64,000 bases of DNA from Occultella kanbiaonis (GTDB taxonomy: Bacteria; Actinomycetota; Actinomycetes; Actinomycetales; Beutenbergiaceae): the NCBI RefSeq assembly GCF_009708215.1, contig NZ_CP046175.1, forward strand, positions 1,922,001 to 1,986,000. Reading direction: 5' to 3'. Within the stretch, counting starts at the first letter, position 1. Each line of letters opens with the position of its first letter. Shown in pieces: positions 55,541 to 64,000 of this stretch. Under the pieces are notes generated by a model that was not told the DNA's origin, searched no databases, and saw only the letters and a program-made list of their open reading frames with translations. A program made the position numbers and the translations under genes.

Positions 55541-56614
55541 TCAGCCGATCAGGTCGGTGGTCTCGGAGTCGAACAGCAGGCTACGTCGGGGGGTGGCGAG
55601 GACCCAGCCCCGGTCACCGGGTGCGGGCTCGTCGTCCTCGTCCAGGACGAGTTGCAGCCGGGTCTGGCCGCTGTGCGCCGAGACCAGCACCGACGCCCCG
55701 AGGTTCTCGATGACGCTCACCTCTGCCTCGATGCCTCCCTCGACCGGGGTGGTCGACCACTTCAGGTACTCCGGGCGGGCGCCCCAGACCACCGTGGCGC
55801 CGTCGCTGACCCGGCCCTGCGCGCCGGCCGGCAGCGGCACGGTGGCCCCGGCGACCCGGACCGCGCCGTCGGCCGTCTCCGCCTCGAGGAGGTTCATCGG
55901 CGTGGATCCGATGAACCCGGCCACGAAGGTGTTCACCGGCCGGGAGAACACCTCCCGTGGCGTGCCCACCTGCTGCAGCCGGCCCGCCTTCATGACCGCG
56001 ATCCGGTCGGCGAGGGCGAGCGCCTCCGCCTGGTCATGGGTCACGAACACGGTGGTGACGCCGAGCTCGCGCTGGAGCTCCTTCAGGAAGGTGCGCGCCT
56101 CGAGGCGAAGCCGGGCGTCCAGGTTGGACAGGGGCTCGTCCAGGAGCAGCACCTCCGGGCGGGTGGCGACGGCGCGGGCGAGTGCGACCCGCTGCTGCTG
56201 CCCACCGGAGAGCTGAGCCGGCCGGCGCTGCATCAGCCCGTTCAGCGACAGTCCGTCGCCCACCTCGGTGGCCGTCCGGCGGCGGGGCACCTTGGCGATC
56301 CGCTTGATCTTCAAGGGGTAGGCGATGTTGTCCGCGACGTCCATGTGCGGGAAGAGCGCGTAGTCCTGGAACACCATGGCCACGCCCCGCTCACCGGGCT
56401 CGAGGTCGGTGACGTCCCGGTCGCCGATCTGCAGGGCGCCCTCGGTGATCGACTCGAGGCCCGCGATCGAGCGGAGCAGGGTGGTCTTGCCGCAGCCGGA
56501 CGGGCCGAGGAGGGCGAAGAACTCGCCGTCGGCGATGGTGACGTCGACGCCGTCGACGCCGCGGACTCCGCCCGGGTACTCCTTGACCAGAGCGGTGGTG
56601 GTGATGGCTGCCAT
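55541..56614 (-). CDS. ABC sugar transporter ATPase (MalK/UgpC type)
   Basis: 357 residues. Walker A GPSGCGKTT, Q-loop MVFQDYALFPHM, signature LSGGQQQRVALARAV, Walker B VLLLDEPLSNLDA and H-switch VTHDQAEAL. A C-terminal OB/TOBE domain of about 120 residues is present, as in sugar importers. Having its own ATPase within the operon suggests the uptake system does not rely on a shared MsiK-like subunit. The start overlaps the permease stop (TGATG). Confidence 0.95.
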   Translation of the reverse strand: MAAITTTALVKEYPGGVRGVDGVDVTIADGEFFALLGPSGCGKTTLLRSIAGLESITEGALQIGDRDVTDLEPGERGVAMVFQDYALFPHMDVADNIAYPLKIKRIAKVPRRRTATEVGDGLSLNGLMQRRPAQLSGGQQQRVALARAVATRPEVLLLDEPLSNLDARLRLEARTFLKELQRELGVTTVFVTHDQAEALALADRIAVMKAGRLQQVGTPREVFSRPVNTFVAGFIGSTPMNLLEAETADGAVRVAGATVPLPAGAQGRVSDGATVVWGARPEYLKWSTTPVEGGIEAEVSVIENLGASVLVSAHSGQTRLQLVLDEDDEPAPGDRGWVLATPRRSLLFDSETTDLIG

Positions 56615-57516
56615 CAGGACTTGATCCCTCCGTGGAACCGGAATCCGTACCGGCGGTTGACGAGGAAGTACATCGCGATCACCGGGACGGAGAACACGAG
56701 CGAGAAGGCCGAGAGCAGGCGCAGGTCCGGCTGCCCGCCCTCGGTGTAGAAGGTGTACATCAGCACGGCCGCCGGCTGGGACTCCGGGGTCCGCAGCAGC
56801 AGGAACGGCACCAGGAAGTTGCCCCAGACCTGGACCACGGTCCAGACCGCCACGAACGCGAGCCCCGGGCGGGCCGTGGGCACCACCACGTGGGTCAGGA
56901 TCTGCAGCGGGCTGGCGCCGTACAGCCGCGCGGACTCCTCGTAGGACTTCGGGATCGAGTCCATGAAGTCCTTGAGGATGAAGATGACGGTCGGCAGCAC
57001 GCCACCGGCGAGCACCAGGATCACTCCGATCTGGGTGTTGATCAGCCCGATCTGGGTGATCAGCTGGAACGTCGGGACCATCGCCGCGGTGCCCGTGACG
57101 ATCGAGGAGAGCAGCAGCAGCGCGTACAGCAGCCCATCCCGGCCCGGGATCCGCACCCGGGAGAGCGCGTACGCGGCGAGCGAGCCGAGGGTGAGCACCA
57201 GGGCCATGGTCCCGAGGCCGAGGATGAGCGAGTTGCGCAGCGAACCGAGGGCGTACCGGTTCTCGGCGATCCGGGCGAAGTTCGCCAGGGTCCAGTCCGG
57301 CCAGCCGACCGTGAGTGACGGATCGGCGTCGAACGGGGCGGTCACGAGCCACAGCATCGGCAGCGCGAAGAACGCGAGCACCAGGCCCATCGCGACCACG
57401 AACAGCACCCGGGACAGGTAGTGCCGCACCATCCGGCGTCCGAGCGACGGCGCGGGAGTGGCCGGGCGTGGGGCCGGTCCGTCGGATGCCTGTGGCAGCA
57501 CGGGTTCGCCCGTCAT
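56614..57516 (-). CDS. ABC sugar transporter permease, MalG type
   Basis: 300 residues, six membrane segments. The EAA motif appears as EESARLYGASPLQILTHVVV (coupling helix). The first 30 residues are a Pro-rich cytoplasmic lead. RNSLILGLGTMALVLTLGSL and AAVLMYTFY are typical of MalG-type CUT1 permeases. ATGA overlap with the preceding permease gene indicates coupled translation. Confidence 0.93.
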   Translation of the reverse strand: MTGEPVLPQASDGPAPRPATPAPSLGRRMVRHYLSRVLFVVAMGLVLAFFALPMLWLVTAPFDADPSLTVGWPDWTLANFARIAENRYALGSLRNSLILGLGTMALVLTLGSLAAYALSRVRIPGRDGLLYALLLLSSIVTGTAAMVPTFQLITQIGLINTQIGVILVLAGGVLPTVIFILKDFMDSIPKSYEESARLYGASPLQILTHVVVPTARPGLAFVAVWTVVQVWGNFLVPFLLLRTPESQPAAVLMYTFYTEGGQPDLRLLSAFSLVFSVPVIAMYFLVNRRYGFRFHGGIKS

Positions 57517-58457
57517 CTCGACCCTCCGGAGGCGGCCCGGGCCACGCGCAGGTAGCCGAGCGCGATGACGAGGTTGATCAGGAGCATGATCAGCGAGATC
57601 GCGGCGCCCATGCCCAGCTGCCCGCCGGGGATCGCGGTCGTGTAGATGTACACGGCGAGGATCGCCGACTCGTCGCGCGGTCCACCGGCGGTGAGCAGGT
57701 ACGGCGTGAACGTGTTGAACGTCCACAGCGTGATGAGCAGCGTGTTCGTCAGGATGTGCCCACGGATGTTCGGCAGCACCACGTCGCGCAGCTGCTGCCA
57801 CGAACCGGCGCCGACCATCCGGGCGCTCTCCAGCTGCGAGGGCGGCACCGCGGCGAGCGCGGAGGAGAACAGCAGCATGGAGAACGCGGTGCCCACCCAG
57901 ACGTTGAAGACGATGATGCTCACCATCGGGTACTCGATCAGCCAGGCGGTGCCCTCCGTGCCGAGCAGTGCGTTCAGCGTGCCGGTGCGCCGGTCGAGCA
58001 ACGCCAGCCACAGGAACGAGGCGACGGACGCGGGCACCACCCAGGCGGCCAGGACCAAGGTCTCGATGACCGACTTCGCCCACCCGCGCACGTGCCGCAG
58101 CGCCCACGCGATCGAGAACCCGAGCAGGGTCTGCCCGATCACACCGGAGACCAGCACGAAGATCAGGGTGAGCCAGAGCGAGTGCCAGAACGCGTCGTCG
58201 GTGAGCGCGCTCGCGAAGTTGTCCAGCCCCACGAACTCCGGGTTCGCGGCCGCGAGGCCGGTGAGCCGGTAGTTCGTCATGCCCAGGTAGATGGTCCAGA
58301 CCGCCGGGAAGACCAGGAACAGGCCGATCAGCGCCAGCGCCGGCGCGACGAACCCCCCCGCCCGGAGCCGGCCGAGTCCCGCGACGTCGTCCGCGCGCCG
58401 ACGACGACCCGGCGACCGGCGGGGCCGTGGCCCCGCCGCCGCGTCGATCGCGCTCAC
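57513..58457 (-). CDS. ABC sugar transporter permease, MalF type
   Basis: 314 residues, six membrane segments, with the coupling motif LESARMVGAGSWQQLRDVVL. GLDNFASALTDDAFWHSLWLT and TFNTFTPYLLTAGGP are family blocks of CUT1 permeases. The GTG at 58457 lacks a clear ribosome site; it follows the binding-protein gene by 33 bases. It forms the membrane channel with the MalG-type partner. Confidence 0.93.
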   Translation of the reverse strand: MSAIDAAAGPRPRRSPGRRRRADDVAGLGRLRAGGFVAPALALIGLFLVFPAVWTIYLGMTNYRLTGLAAANPEFVGLDNFASALTDDAFWHSLWLTLIFVLVSGVIGQTLLGFSIAWALRHVRGWAKSVIETLVLAAWVVPASVASFLWLALLDRRTGTLNALLGTEGTAWLIEYPMVSIIVFNVWVGTAFSMLLFSSALAAVPPSQLESARMVGAGSWQQLRDVVLPNIRGHILTNTLLITLWTFNTFTPYLLTAGGPRDESAILAVYIYTTAIPGGQLGMGAAISLIMLLINLVIALGYLRVARAASGGSR

Positions 58458-58490
58458 CGCGCCGGCCGGTGTCGGCCCCGGAGGTGAGCG

Positions 58491-59915
58491 TCAGCCATTG
58501 TCGACGTTCTCCTCCCCGACGATGCCGGCGACGGCGTCCGCGTAGTTCGCGAGGGCGTCGTCGACCGGGTCTCCGGCAACCACGGCCTCGGTGGCCTCCT
58601 GCAGCGCCAGCGAGACCTCCGGGTAGGCGGCCAGGCCGGGCCGGTAGGCCGTGATCGGCAGCACCTCGTCGCTGACGAACGTCAGCATCGGGTCGCTGGC
58701 GAGCAGCTCGGCGTTGACGTCGGCACGCGGGGTGATGTTCAGCCCGTCCACGGCGCGGGCCTCGTAGGCCTCCGCGGAGTTCATGAACGCGAGCAGCTCC
58801 CAGGCGAGCTCGGGGTTGTCGCTGTTCGGGTTCAGCACCCGTCCGGTGCCGCCGGACATCGACACGAAGTCCTGCCCGTTGATGCCGCTGCCGGGCTCCT
58901 GCGCCGGGATCTGGGTGTACCCGACGACCTCGTCGCGGTTCGCCATCGGTGCGGTCCCCACGCCCTCGGCCGGGTTGATGACCGAGCGCCAGAAGTAGTC
59001 GCCCTCGAGCAGGATGCCGATCTCCCCTGCGGCGAACTGTGCGAACGAGGTGTCCCGGCCCGCGGCCTCCTGCTGGAGCACGGCGTCGCCGAGCTGCTCG
59101 TCGACGTAGATCGTGCGGTAGAACTCGAGCACGTCACGCAGTTCGTCGGTGCCTCCGATCCACTGGTCGTCGCGATACACCTCGGCCCCGGTGCCGACCA
59201 GCAACGGCAGCAGCCCCTGCATGGTGGTCGCCTCGCCCATGGCCGTGCCGGCGTTGATCTGGAGCGGGATCGGGACCCCCGACTCGGCCAGTGCCCGGCC
59301 TGCCTCGAGCACCTCCTCCCAGCTGGTCGGTTGCCAGTCCTCGGGTAGCCCGGCCGCGGCGAACAGGTCCTTGTTGAAGTAGAGCACCCGCCCGTCCGCG
59401 CCCTGGGGGATGCCGTACCGCTCGCCGTTGAACGAGAGCGCGTTCTGCACCGCGTCCGAGATCTGGTCCCAGCCCTCCCACTCGTCGACGGCCGAGCCGC
59501 CGACGGCGCTGAGCGGCTGGATGTAGCCGGCCTCGGCGAACTCGCCGACCCAGATCCCGTCCATGCCGATGATGTCGGCGCCGCCGCCGGACTGCAGGTC
59601 GAGCGAGATCTTCGTCTTGTAGTCCTCGTCGTCGACGCCCTGCGGCTCGAACACCACCGTGACGTCCCTGCCGTCGGCGGCCATGGCCGCCTCGAACTCC
59701 GGGATCACCCAGTCCTCGATCCACGCGGCCTCGGCGGCGTTCTTGCCGCCGGCGATGGCGTTCAGGGTGATGGTGATGGTGACCGGTCCGTCACTGCCCT
59801 CGCCGCCGCCGCCGCCGCCGTCGGTCGGATCGTCCGACCCGTCGTTGCCGCAGGCGCCGAGCAACAGGGCCGCCGTGGCCGTGCCGGCGATGATCGCTGC
59901 CAACTTCCTTCTCAT
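58491..59915 (-). CDS. Extracellular sugar-binding lipoprotein of the ABC importer
   Basis: 474 residues. The signal peptide ends in lipobox LLGAC with Cys 22. A Gly/Ser/Asp-rich tether follows, then a type I solute-binding fold (SBP_bac_1): DYKTKISLDLQSGGGADII, RYGIPQGADGRVLYFNKDLF, FAAGEIGILLEGDYFWRS and ELAWELLAFMNSAEAY. It captures a carbohydrate at the cell surface for the permeases encoded downstream. GGAGG seven to eight bases before the ATG is a strong ribosome site. It is the first gene of the operon. Confidence 0.95.
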   Translation of the reverse strand: MRRKLAAIIAGTATAALLLGACGNDGSDDPTDGGGGGGEGSDGPVTITITLNAIAGGKNAAEAAWIEDWVIPEFEAAMAADGRDVTVVFEPQGVDDEDYKTKISLDLQSGGGADIIGMDGIWVGEFAEAGYIQPLSAVGGSAVDEWEGWDQISDAVQNALSFNGERYGIPQGADGRVLYFNKDLFAAAGLPEDWQPTSWEEVLEAGRALAESGVPIPLQINAGTAMGEATTMQGLLPLLVGTGAEVYRDDQWIGGTDELRDVLEFYRTIYVDEQLGDAVLQQEAAGRDTSFAQFAAGEIGILLEGDYFWRSVINPAEGVGTAPMANRDEVVGYTQIPAQEPGSGINGQDFVSMSGGTGRVLNPNSDNPELAWELLAFMNSAEAYEARAVDGLNITPRADVNAELLASDPMLTFVSDEVLPITAYRPGLAAYPEVSLALQEATEAVVAGDPVDDALANYADAVAGIVGEENVDNG

Positions 59916-60073
59916 GCTGGATCCTCCGGGAATCGCCCACGACGCGCAGGCGTCGTGGGACGGACGTGGATGATGTCGTTCGATGACGGGCGAATCCCGC
60001 GTAGGCATGACGATGCCGCCCCTGTGGGTTCCCCGTGGTGACGCATGTGCGTTTCGGTCCTCCCCGACCGTGG

Positions 60074-60088
60074 TATGTCCATATGTCC
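60074..60088. promoter_or_regulatory. Direct repeat upstream of the binding-protein gene
   Basis: TATGTCC occurs twice with one base between (TATGTCCATATGTCC), or GGACATA read toward the operon. It lies about 160 bases before the binding-protein ATG and about 90 before the smc start. It is a candidate regulator site or part of the operon promoter. Confidence 0.35.
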
Positions 60089-60164
60089 GGACGAAGTTGA
60101 CTCTAGGGCGTCGGGTGCGCGGGGTCTAGGGGTGCGCCTCCATGGCGCGGCCCGGCCCCGGCGC

Positions 60165-60170
60165 TAGGCT
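60165..60170 (+). promoter_or_regulatory. -10 box TAGGCT, leaderless start for smc
   Basis: TAGGCT ends six bases before the GTG at 60177. Confidence 0.5.
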
Positions 60171-60176
60171 GCGGGG

Positions 60177-63100
60177 GTGCACCTGAAGACGCTGACCCTG
60201 CGAGGATTCAAGTCCTTCGCGTCGGCGACCACGCTCCACCTCGAACCGGGCATCACCTGTGTGGTCGGGCCGAACGGCTCGGGCAAGTCGAACGTCGTGG
60301 ACGCCCTGTCCTGGGTGATGGGCGAGCAGGGCGCGAAGACCCTGCGCGGCGGCAACATGGCGGACGTCATCTTCGCCGGCACCTCCTCCCGTCCGCCGCT
60401 GGGCCGGGCCGAGGTGTCGCTGACCATCGACAACGCCGACGGCGCCCTCCCGATCGAGTACTCCGAGGTCACCATCTCTCGGACGCTGTTCCGCAACGGC
60501 GGCTCCGAGTACGCCATCAACGGTTCGAGCTGCCGGCTCCTGGACATCCAGGACCTGCTCTCGGACTCCGGTCTCGGCCGCGAGATGCACGTGATCGTCG
60601 GGCAGGGGCGCCTCGACTCCGTGCTCTCCGCGAGCCCGGAGGAGCGCCGCGGCTTCATCGAGGAGGCGGCCGGGGTCCTCAAGCACCGCAAGCGCAAGGA
60701 GAAGGCGCTCCGCAAGCTCGAGGCGATGGCCGCGAACCTGGCCCGGGTGAGCGACCTCACCACCGAGATCCGCCGTCAGCTCGGCCCCCTGGCGAAGCAG
60801 GCCGACGTCGCGCGCCGGGCCCAGGTGGTTCAGGTGGACCTGCGCGACGCCCGCGCCCGGCTGCTCGCCGACGACCTGGTCCAACTCACCTCCACCCTCG
60901 CGCAGGAGGTCGCCGACGAGACCGCCCTGCGTGCCAAGCGGGCCGAGGTGGAGGCCGCGCAGCAGCGGGCCCGGGCCCGGCTCACGGACCTGGAGGCGGC
61001 CGCGGCAGCCGCCGCTCCGCACCTGTCCGACGCCACCGAGCAGTGGTACCGGCTGTCCAGCCTGCGCGAGCGGCTGCGCGGCACGCACACGCTCGCCGCC
61101 GAGCGCTGCCGCCTCCTCGGCGGACCTGTCGAGGAGGAGCAGAGCCGCCGGGATCCGGACGATCTCGACGCCCAGGCCCGCCGGGCCAGGCAGGCCGAGG
61201 CGGACCTGGACACCGAGATCGGCAAGGCCCGCGCCGACCTTGAGGCCGCGACCACCGAACGGCGGTTCGCGGAGGAGAAGGCGGCCGGGGCCGAACGGGC
61301 GCTCGCGGCGGTGCACCGCGGCGTCGCGGACCGGCGCGAGGGCCTCGCCCAGCTCACCGGCCAGGTCGGCGCCCGGCGTAGCCGGCTCGAGGCGACCGAG
61401 GCGGAACTGCAACGCCTGCGCGCGAACCTGGACTCCGCCGTCGAGCGGGCCGAGACCGCGCAGGCGGCCTTCGCCGCCCTGGAACAGCAGGCCGTCGGCG
61501 CCCAGGAGGGGGAGGAGGGCCTCGACGAGGCGCACGAGGCGGCCCTCGCCGCGCTCGAGGTCGCCACCGAGAAGGTTCGCGAGCTGCAGGAGGCGGAGCG
61601 GGAGGCCGAGGGTTCCCGTGCCACCTGGACCGCGCGACGTGATGCCCTCGACCTGTCGCTGACCCGCAAGGACGGCACCGGCTCGCTGCTCGAGGGGAAC
61701 CCGGTGCCGGGTGTGCTCGGCTCGCTCGCCGACGTGCTCACCGTCGAACCCGGCTTCGAGAACGCGATCGCCGCGGCTCTCGGCCCGCTCGCCGACGCGG
61801 CCGCCGTCGAGTCCGTCGAGGTCGCCGTCGACGCGCTCCGGCACGTTCGCGAGCAGGACGCCGGGCAGGCCCGGCTCGCGATCGCGGCGCAGCCCGACGG
61901 CGCCGGCTCGTTCGGCGAGGCGCCTGCCGGTGGTCGGTGGGCGGGTGACCTCGTTCGGGTCGAGGGCCCGCTGGCGCCGACCGTTGCCCGGCTGCTGCGC
62001 GGGGTCGTGGTCGTCGAGGACCTGCGCTCGGCCAGGGCGGCCCTGGCCGGCGCCGGTGACGACGACCCGACCGGCGGCGCCGGGCTCGTCGTGGTCACCA
62101 GCGACGGCGACGTGCTCAGCCACACCGACGCCCGTGGCGGCAGCCCCGGTGGTCCGAGCGTGCTCGAGGTGCATGCCGCCCGCGAGGAGGCGCAGACCGA
62201 GCTCACGGCCGCGATCGCCCGGGCCGAGCAGACCCGGTTCGCGCTCGGCCCGGCGAAGCAGGCAGAGGCGGACGCCAAGGCCGAGGCGGACCTCACCCTG
62301 AACGCCCTGCACGACTCCGACGCCCAGCTCGCCGCGGTCTCCGAGAAGCTCGGCCAGCACGGGTCCGCCCTCCGGGCCGCCACCGCCGAGGCCGAGCGGG
62401 CCCGGCCGGCCATCGAGGCGGCCGAGGCCAAGCGGACCACGTACGCGGCCGAGCTGGCGGAGATCGCCGAACGGCTCCAGCACGCCCAACGCGAACCGGA
62501 CCAGGCCGCGACGGATCTGGAGGGGGCCACCGCCGCGCGGGACGAGACCGCGGCCGCGGCCACCGCCACCCGCGCGAAGGAGACCGACGCCCGGCTCGTG
62601 CTGCGCACCGTGGAGGAGCGGGTCCGGGCGATCTCCGGTCGCGCCGAGTCCCTCGAACGCGCCGCCAAGGCGGAGCGGCACGCGCGCGAGGTCGCCGCCC
62701 AGCGCGCCCGACGCCGCGCCGAACAGTCCCGGGTGGCGGCCGCCGTCCGGGCCGGCGCAGCCCGCGCGCTCGAGCAGATCGAGTCGTCCCTTGCCCTCGC
62801 CCACACCCAGCGGCAGCAGGCCGAGGACGCCCGTGCCCAACGGGACGCGGAGCTGACCACCGTAAGGGCGGACCTGGACGAGCTGTCCAGGCAGTACTCC
62901 GAGCTCACCGACGTGGTGCACCGCGACGAGGTGGCCCGGGCCCAGCAGAAGCTGCGGATCGAGCAGTACGAGCAGCGCGCCGTCGAGGAGCTGGGGCTGG
63001 ACCCGCAGGTGCTCGTCGCCGAGTACGGACCGGACCAGCTGGTGCCGGCCGTGCCGGCACCGGGCACGCCCGAGGACGACGTGCCCGAGCCGCACCCGTA

Positions 63101-63761
63101 CGTGCGCGCCGAGCAGGAGAAGCGGCTGCGAGCGGCCGAGCGGGCGCTGTCCCTGCTCGGGCGGGTGAACCCGCTCGCCCTCGAGGAGCACGCCGCCCTC
63201 GAGGAGCGGCACCGGTTCCTCACCGAACAGCTGAACGACCTGAAGAAGTCCCGAGCGGACCTCCTCGAGATCGTCAAGGAGATCGACGAGCGGGTCGAGC
63301 GGGTGTTCACCGAGGCCTACCGGGACACGGCCGAACAGTTCGAGGGCGTCTTCTCCCGGCTGTTCCCAGGCGGGGAGGGCCGGCTCATCCTCACCGACCC
63401 GGAGAACATGCTCACCACCGGCATCGAGGTCGAGGCCCGCCCACCCGGCAAGAAGGTCAAGCGGCTCTCGCTGCTTTCCGGTGGCGAGCGTTCGCTGACC
63501 GCCGTGGCCCTCCTGGTCGCGATCTTCAAGGCCCGGCCGAGCCCGTTCTACGTCATGGACGAGGTGGAGGCCGCGCTCGACGACGTGAACCTCGGCCGCC
63601 TGCTGGACATCTTCCGCGAGCTGCAGGAGGACTCGCAGCTCATCGTGGTCACCCACCAGAAGCGCACGATGGAGATCGCGGACGCCCTGTACGGGGTCAC
63701 GATGCGCGGCGACGGCGTCACGACCCTGATCAGTCAGCGACTGCACGAGAACGTCGGATGA
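60177..63761 (+). CDS. smc: Chromosome segregation ATPase SMC
   Basis: 1194 residues, normal length. The N-terminal ATPase head has HLKTLTLRGFKSFAS and Walker A GPNGSGKSN (31-40). Long Ala/Glu/Arg-rich coiled-coil arms flank a hinge at about 505-660 (PVPGVLGSLADVLTV through LVVVTSDGDVLSHTD). The C-terminal head has the signature LLSGGERSLTAVALL and Walker B FYVMDEVEAALDD, followed by VVTHQKRTMEIAD. It compacts and separates chromosomes with ScpA and ScpB, which are not in the window. The GTG start is set by the conserved N-terminus and the -10 box. Confidence 0.98.
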   Translation: MHLKTLTLRGFKSFASATTLHLEPGITCVVGPNGSGKSNVVDALSWVMGEQGAKTLRGGNMADVIFAGTSSRPPLGRAEVSLTIDNADGALPIEYSEVTISRTLFRNGGSEYAINGSSCRLLDIQDLLSDSGLGREMHVIVGQGRLDSVLSASPEERRGFIEEAAGVLKHRKRKEKALRKLEAMAANLARVSDLTTEIRRQLGPLAKQADVARRAQVVQVDLRDARARLLADDLVQLTSTLAQEVADETALRAKRAEVEAAQQRARARLTDLEAAAAAAAPHLSDATEQWYRLSSLRERLRGTHTLAAERCRLLGGPVEEEQSRRDPDDLDAQARRARQAEADLDTEIGKARADLEAATTERRFAEEKAAGAERALAAVHRGVADRREGLAQLTGQVGARRSRLEATEAELQRLRANLDSAVERAETAQAAFAALEQQAVGAQEGEEGLDEAHEAALAALEVATEKVRELQEAEREAEGSRATWTARRDALDLSLTRKDGTGSLLEGNPVPGVLGSLADVLTVEPGFENAIAAALGPLADAAAVESVEVAVDALRHVREQDAGQARLAIAAQPDGAGSFGEAPAGGRWAGDLVRVEGPLAPTVARLLRGVVVVEDLRSARAALAGAGDDDPTGGAGLVVVTSDGDVLSHTDARGGSPGGPSVLEVHAAREEAQTELTAAIARAEQTRFALGPAKQAEADAKAEADLTLNALHDSDAQLAAVSEKLGQHGSALRAATAEAERARPAIEAAEAKRTTYAAELAEIAERLQHAQREPDQAATDLEGATAARDETAAAATATRAKETDARLVLRTVEERVRAISGRAESLERAAKAERHAREVAAQRARRRAEQSRVAAAVRAGAARALEQIESSLALAHTQRQQAEDARAQRDAELTTVRADLDELSRQYSELTDVVHRDEVARAQQKLRIEQYEQRAVEELGLDPQVLVAEYGPDQLVPAVPAPGTPEDDVPEPHPYVRAEQEKRLRAAERALSLLGRVNPLALEEHAALEERHRFLTEQLNDLKKSRADLLEIVKEIDERVERVFTEAYRDTAEQFEGVFSRLFPGGEGRLILTDPENMLTTGIEVEARPPGKKVKRLSLLSGGERSLTAVALLVAIFKARPSPFYVMDEVEAALDDVNLGRLLDIFRELQEDSQLIVVTHQKRTMEIADALYGVTMRGDGVTTLISQRLHENVG

Positions 63762-63857
63762 ACATCCGACGACGTGTGAGTGAGGTCATGATCACGATCC
63801 GGTGACGACTCGGCGAGTCCGGGCCGAGGGTGTCCCGGCGCGGGTGATACTCACGTG

Positions 63858-64000
63858 GTGATGGATGCAGTGGTCGTGGTCGCCATCGGCGTGATGCTCG
63901 CCGTGGTGGTGGTGGCTGTCCTGGTGCGCCGGCACGTGCCGGCGCAGGGTGTGTTCTCCTGGCTGGGCGAGTCGCTGCGATCCGTTCGCACGCGCACCGA
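63858..64000 (+). CDS. N-terminus of a membrane-anchored protein, possibly FtsY (cut by right edge)
   Basis: 47 codons from the GTG at 63858 (an ATG follows directly). A single hydrophobic segment, VVVVAIGVMLAVVVVAVLV, is followed by Arg-rich sequence. Actinobacterial FtsY proteins often start with such an anchor and the gene commonly follows smc, so FtsY is a reasonable guess. The visible part has no diagnostic motif. GATACT six bases before the GTG could be a -10 box. Confidence 0.5.
   Translation, partial: MMDAVVVVAIGVMLAVVVVAVLVRRHVPAQGVFSWLGESLRSVRTRT

Noticed and set aside
60126-63746. A very long open frame antisense to smc (about 1200 codons)
   Set aside because: High GC makes the opposite frame open by default; its translation is Leu/Gly/Arg-rich low complexity without any motif, while smc is unmistakable.

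Overview
The window is very GC-rich (roughly 70% or more by eye). It has dense, short-spaced genes, many GTG starts, an ileS T-box leader of the actinobacterial type, a DUF222/HNH (13E12-type) endonuclease gene and the neighbours ileS-folC, DUF4233-ndk and smc. All of this points to the chromosome of an actinobacterium, most likely a Micrococcales member. The family (for example Beutenbergiaceae, Ruaniaceae or Bogoriellaceae relatives) is a guess that needs a homology search. I see no rRNA, tRNA, CRISPR array, insertion sequence or prophage.

Layout. 0-5.4 kb: a methyltransferase, a NYN RNase-like protein with two OST-HTH domains, the translationally coupled alkylation-repair pair alkA-ogt, a zinc alcohol dehydrogenase and an acetyltransferase. 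5.4-12 kb: a lipoprotein, an amidohydrolase/IclR/FAD-oxidoreductase catabolic group, a GlxA-type regulator behind a perfect 28-bp palindrome, and a CE15 esterase without signal peptide. 12-15.5 kb: an SDR coupled to an acyl-AMP ligase that runs in frame into a GNAT domain, then a RibD/DHFR-like reductase. 15.6-21.5 kb: the ileS-folC core, led by a T-box riboswitch and flanked by two DUF5655 proteins. 21.6-29.5 kb: accessory genes (galE, a frameshifted DUF222-HNH gene, YdeI-like and YbaY-like proteins, HxlR with a divergent methyltransferase, DUF3626). 29.7-32.1 kb: dhaKLM, the phosphotransferase-driven dihydroxyacetone kinase, ending in a strong terminator. 32.3-38.3 kb: a DHA2 exporter, DUF4233, ndk, a coupled dehydrogenase-isomerase-DeoR operon and a PPOX protein. 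38.4-45.9 kb: mmsA, a NarL-type two-component system divergent from an ABC exporter, prephenate dehydratase and two small proteins. 46-49.3 kb: a MacB/FtsX-type ABC system.

49.2-59.9 kb looks like one carbohydrate-use locus. A 1263-residue secreted heparinase/alginate-lyase-like enzyme with F5/8C, Big-like, DNRLRE (CBM96) and C-terminal repeat domains lies next to a DeoR-LacI hybrid regulator and a five-gene ABC sugar-uptake operon that includes a PHP-type metallohydrolase. 60.2-63.8 kb is smc, followed by the start of a membrane-anchored protein, possibly FtsY.

How the genes fit together. The lyase is predicted to cut an acidic polysaccharide outside the cell, the lipoprotein and permeases to import the product, and the hybrid regulator to sense it. 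The CE15 esterase and the dehydrogenase-isomerase-DeoR operon could belong to related sugar-acid metabolism, but that link is inference only. At least twelve genes have a TAnnnT box ending 6-7 bases before the start codon, which suggests that leaderless transcripts are common. No stretch of more than 300 bases is without a gene.
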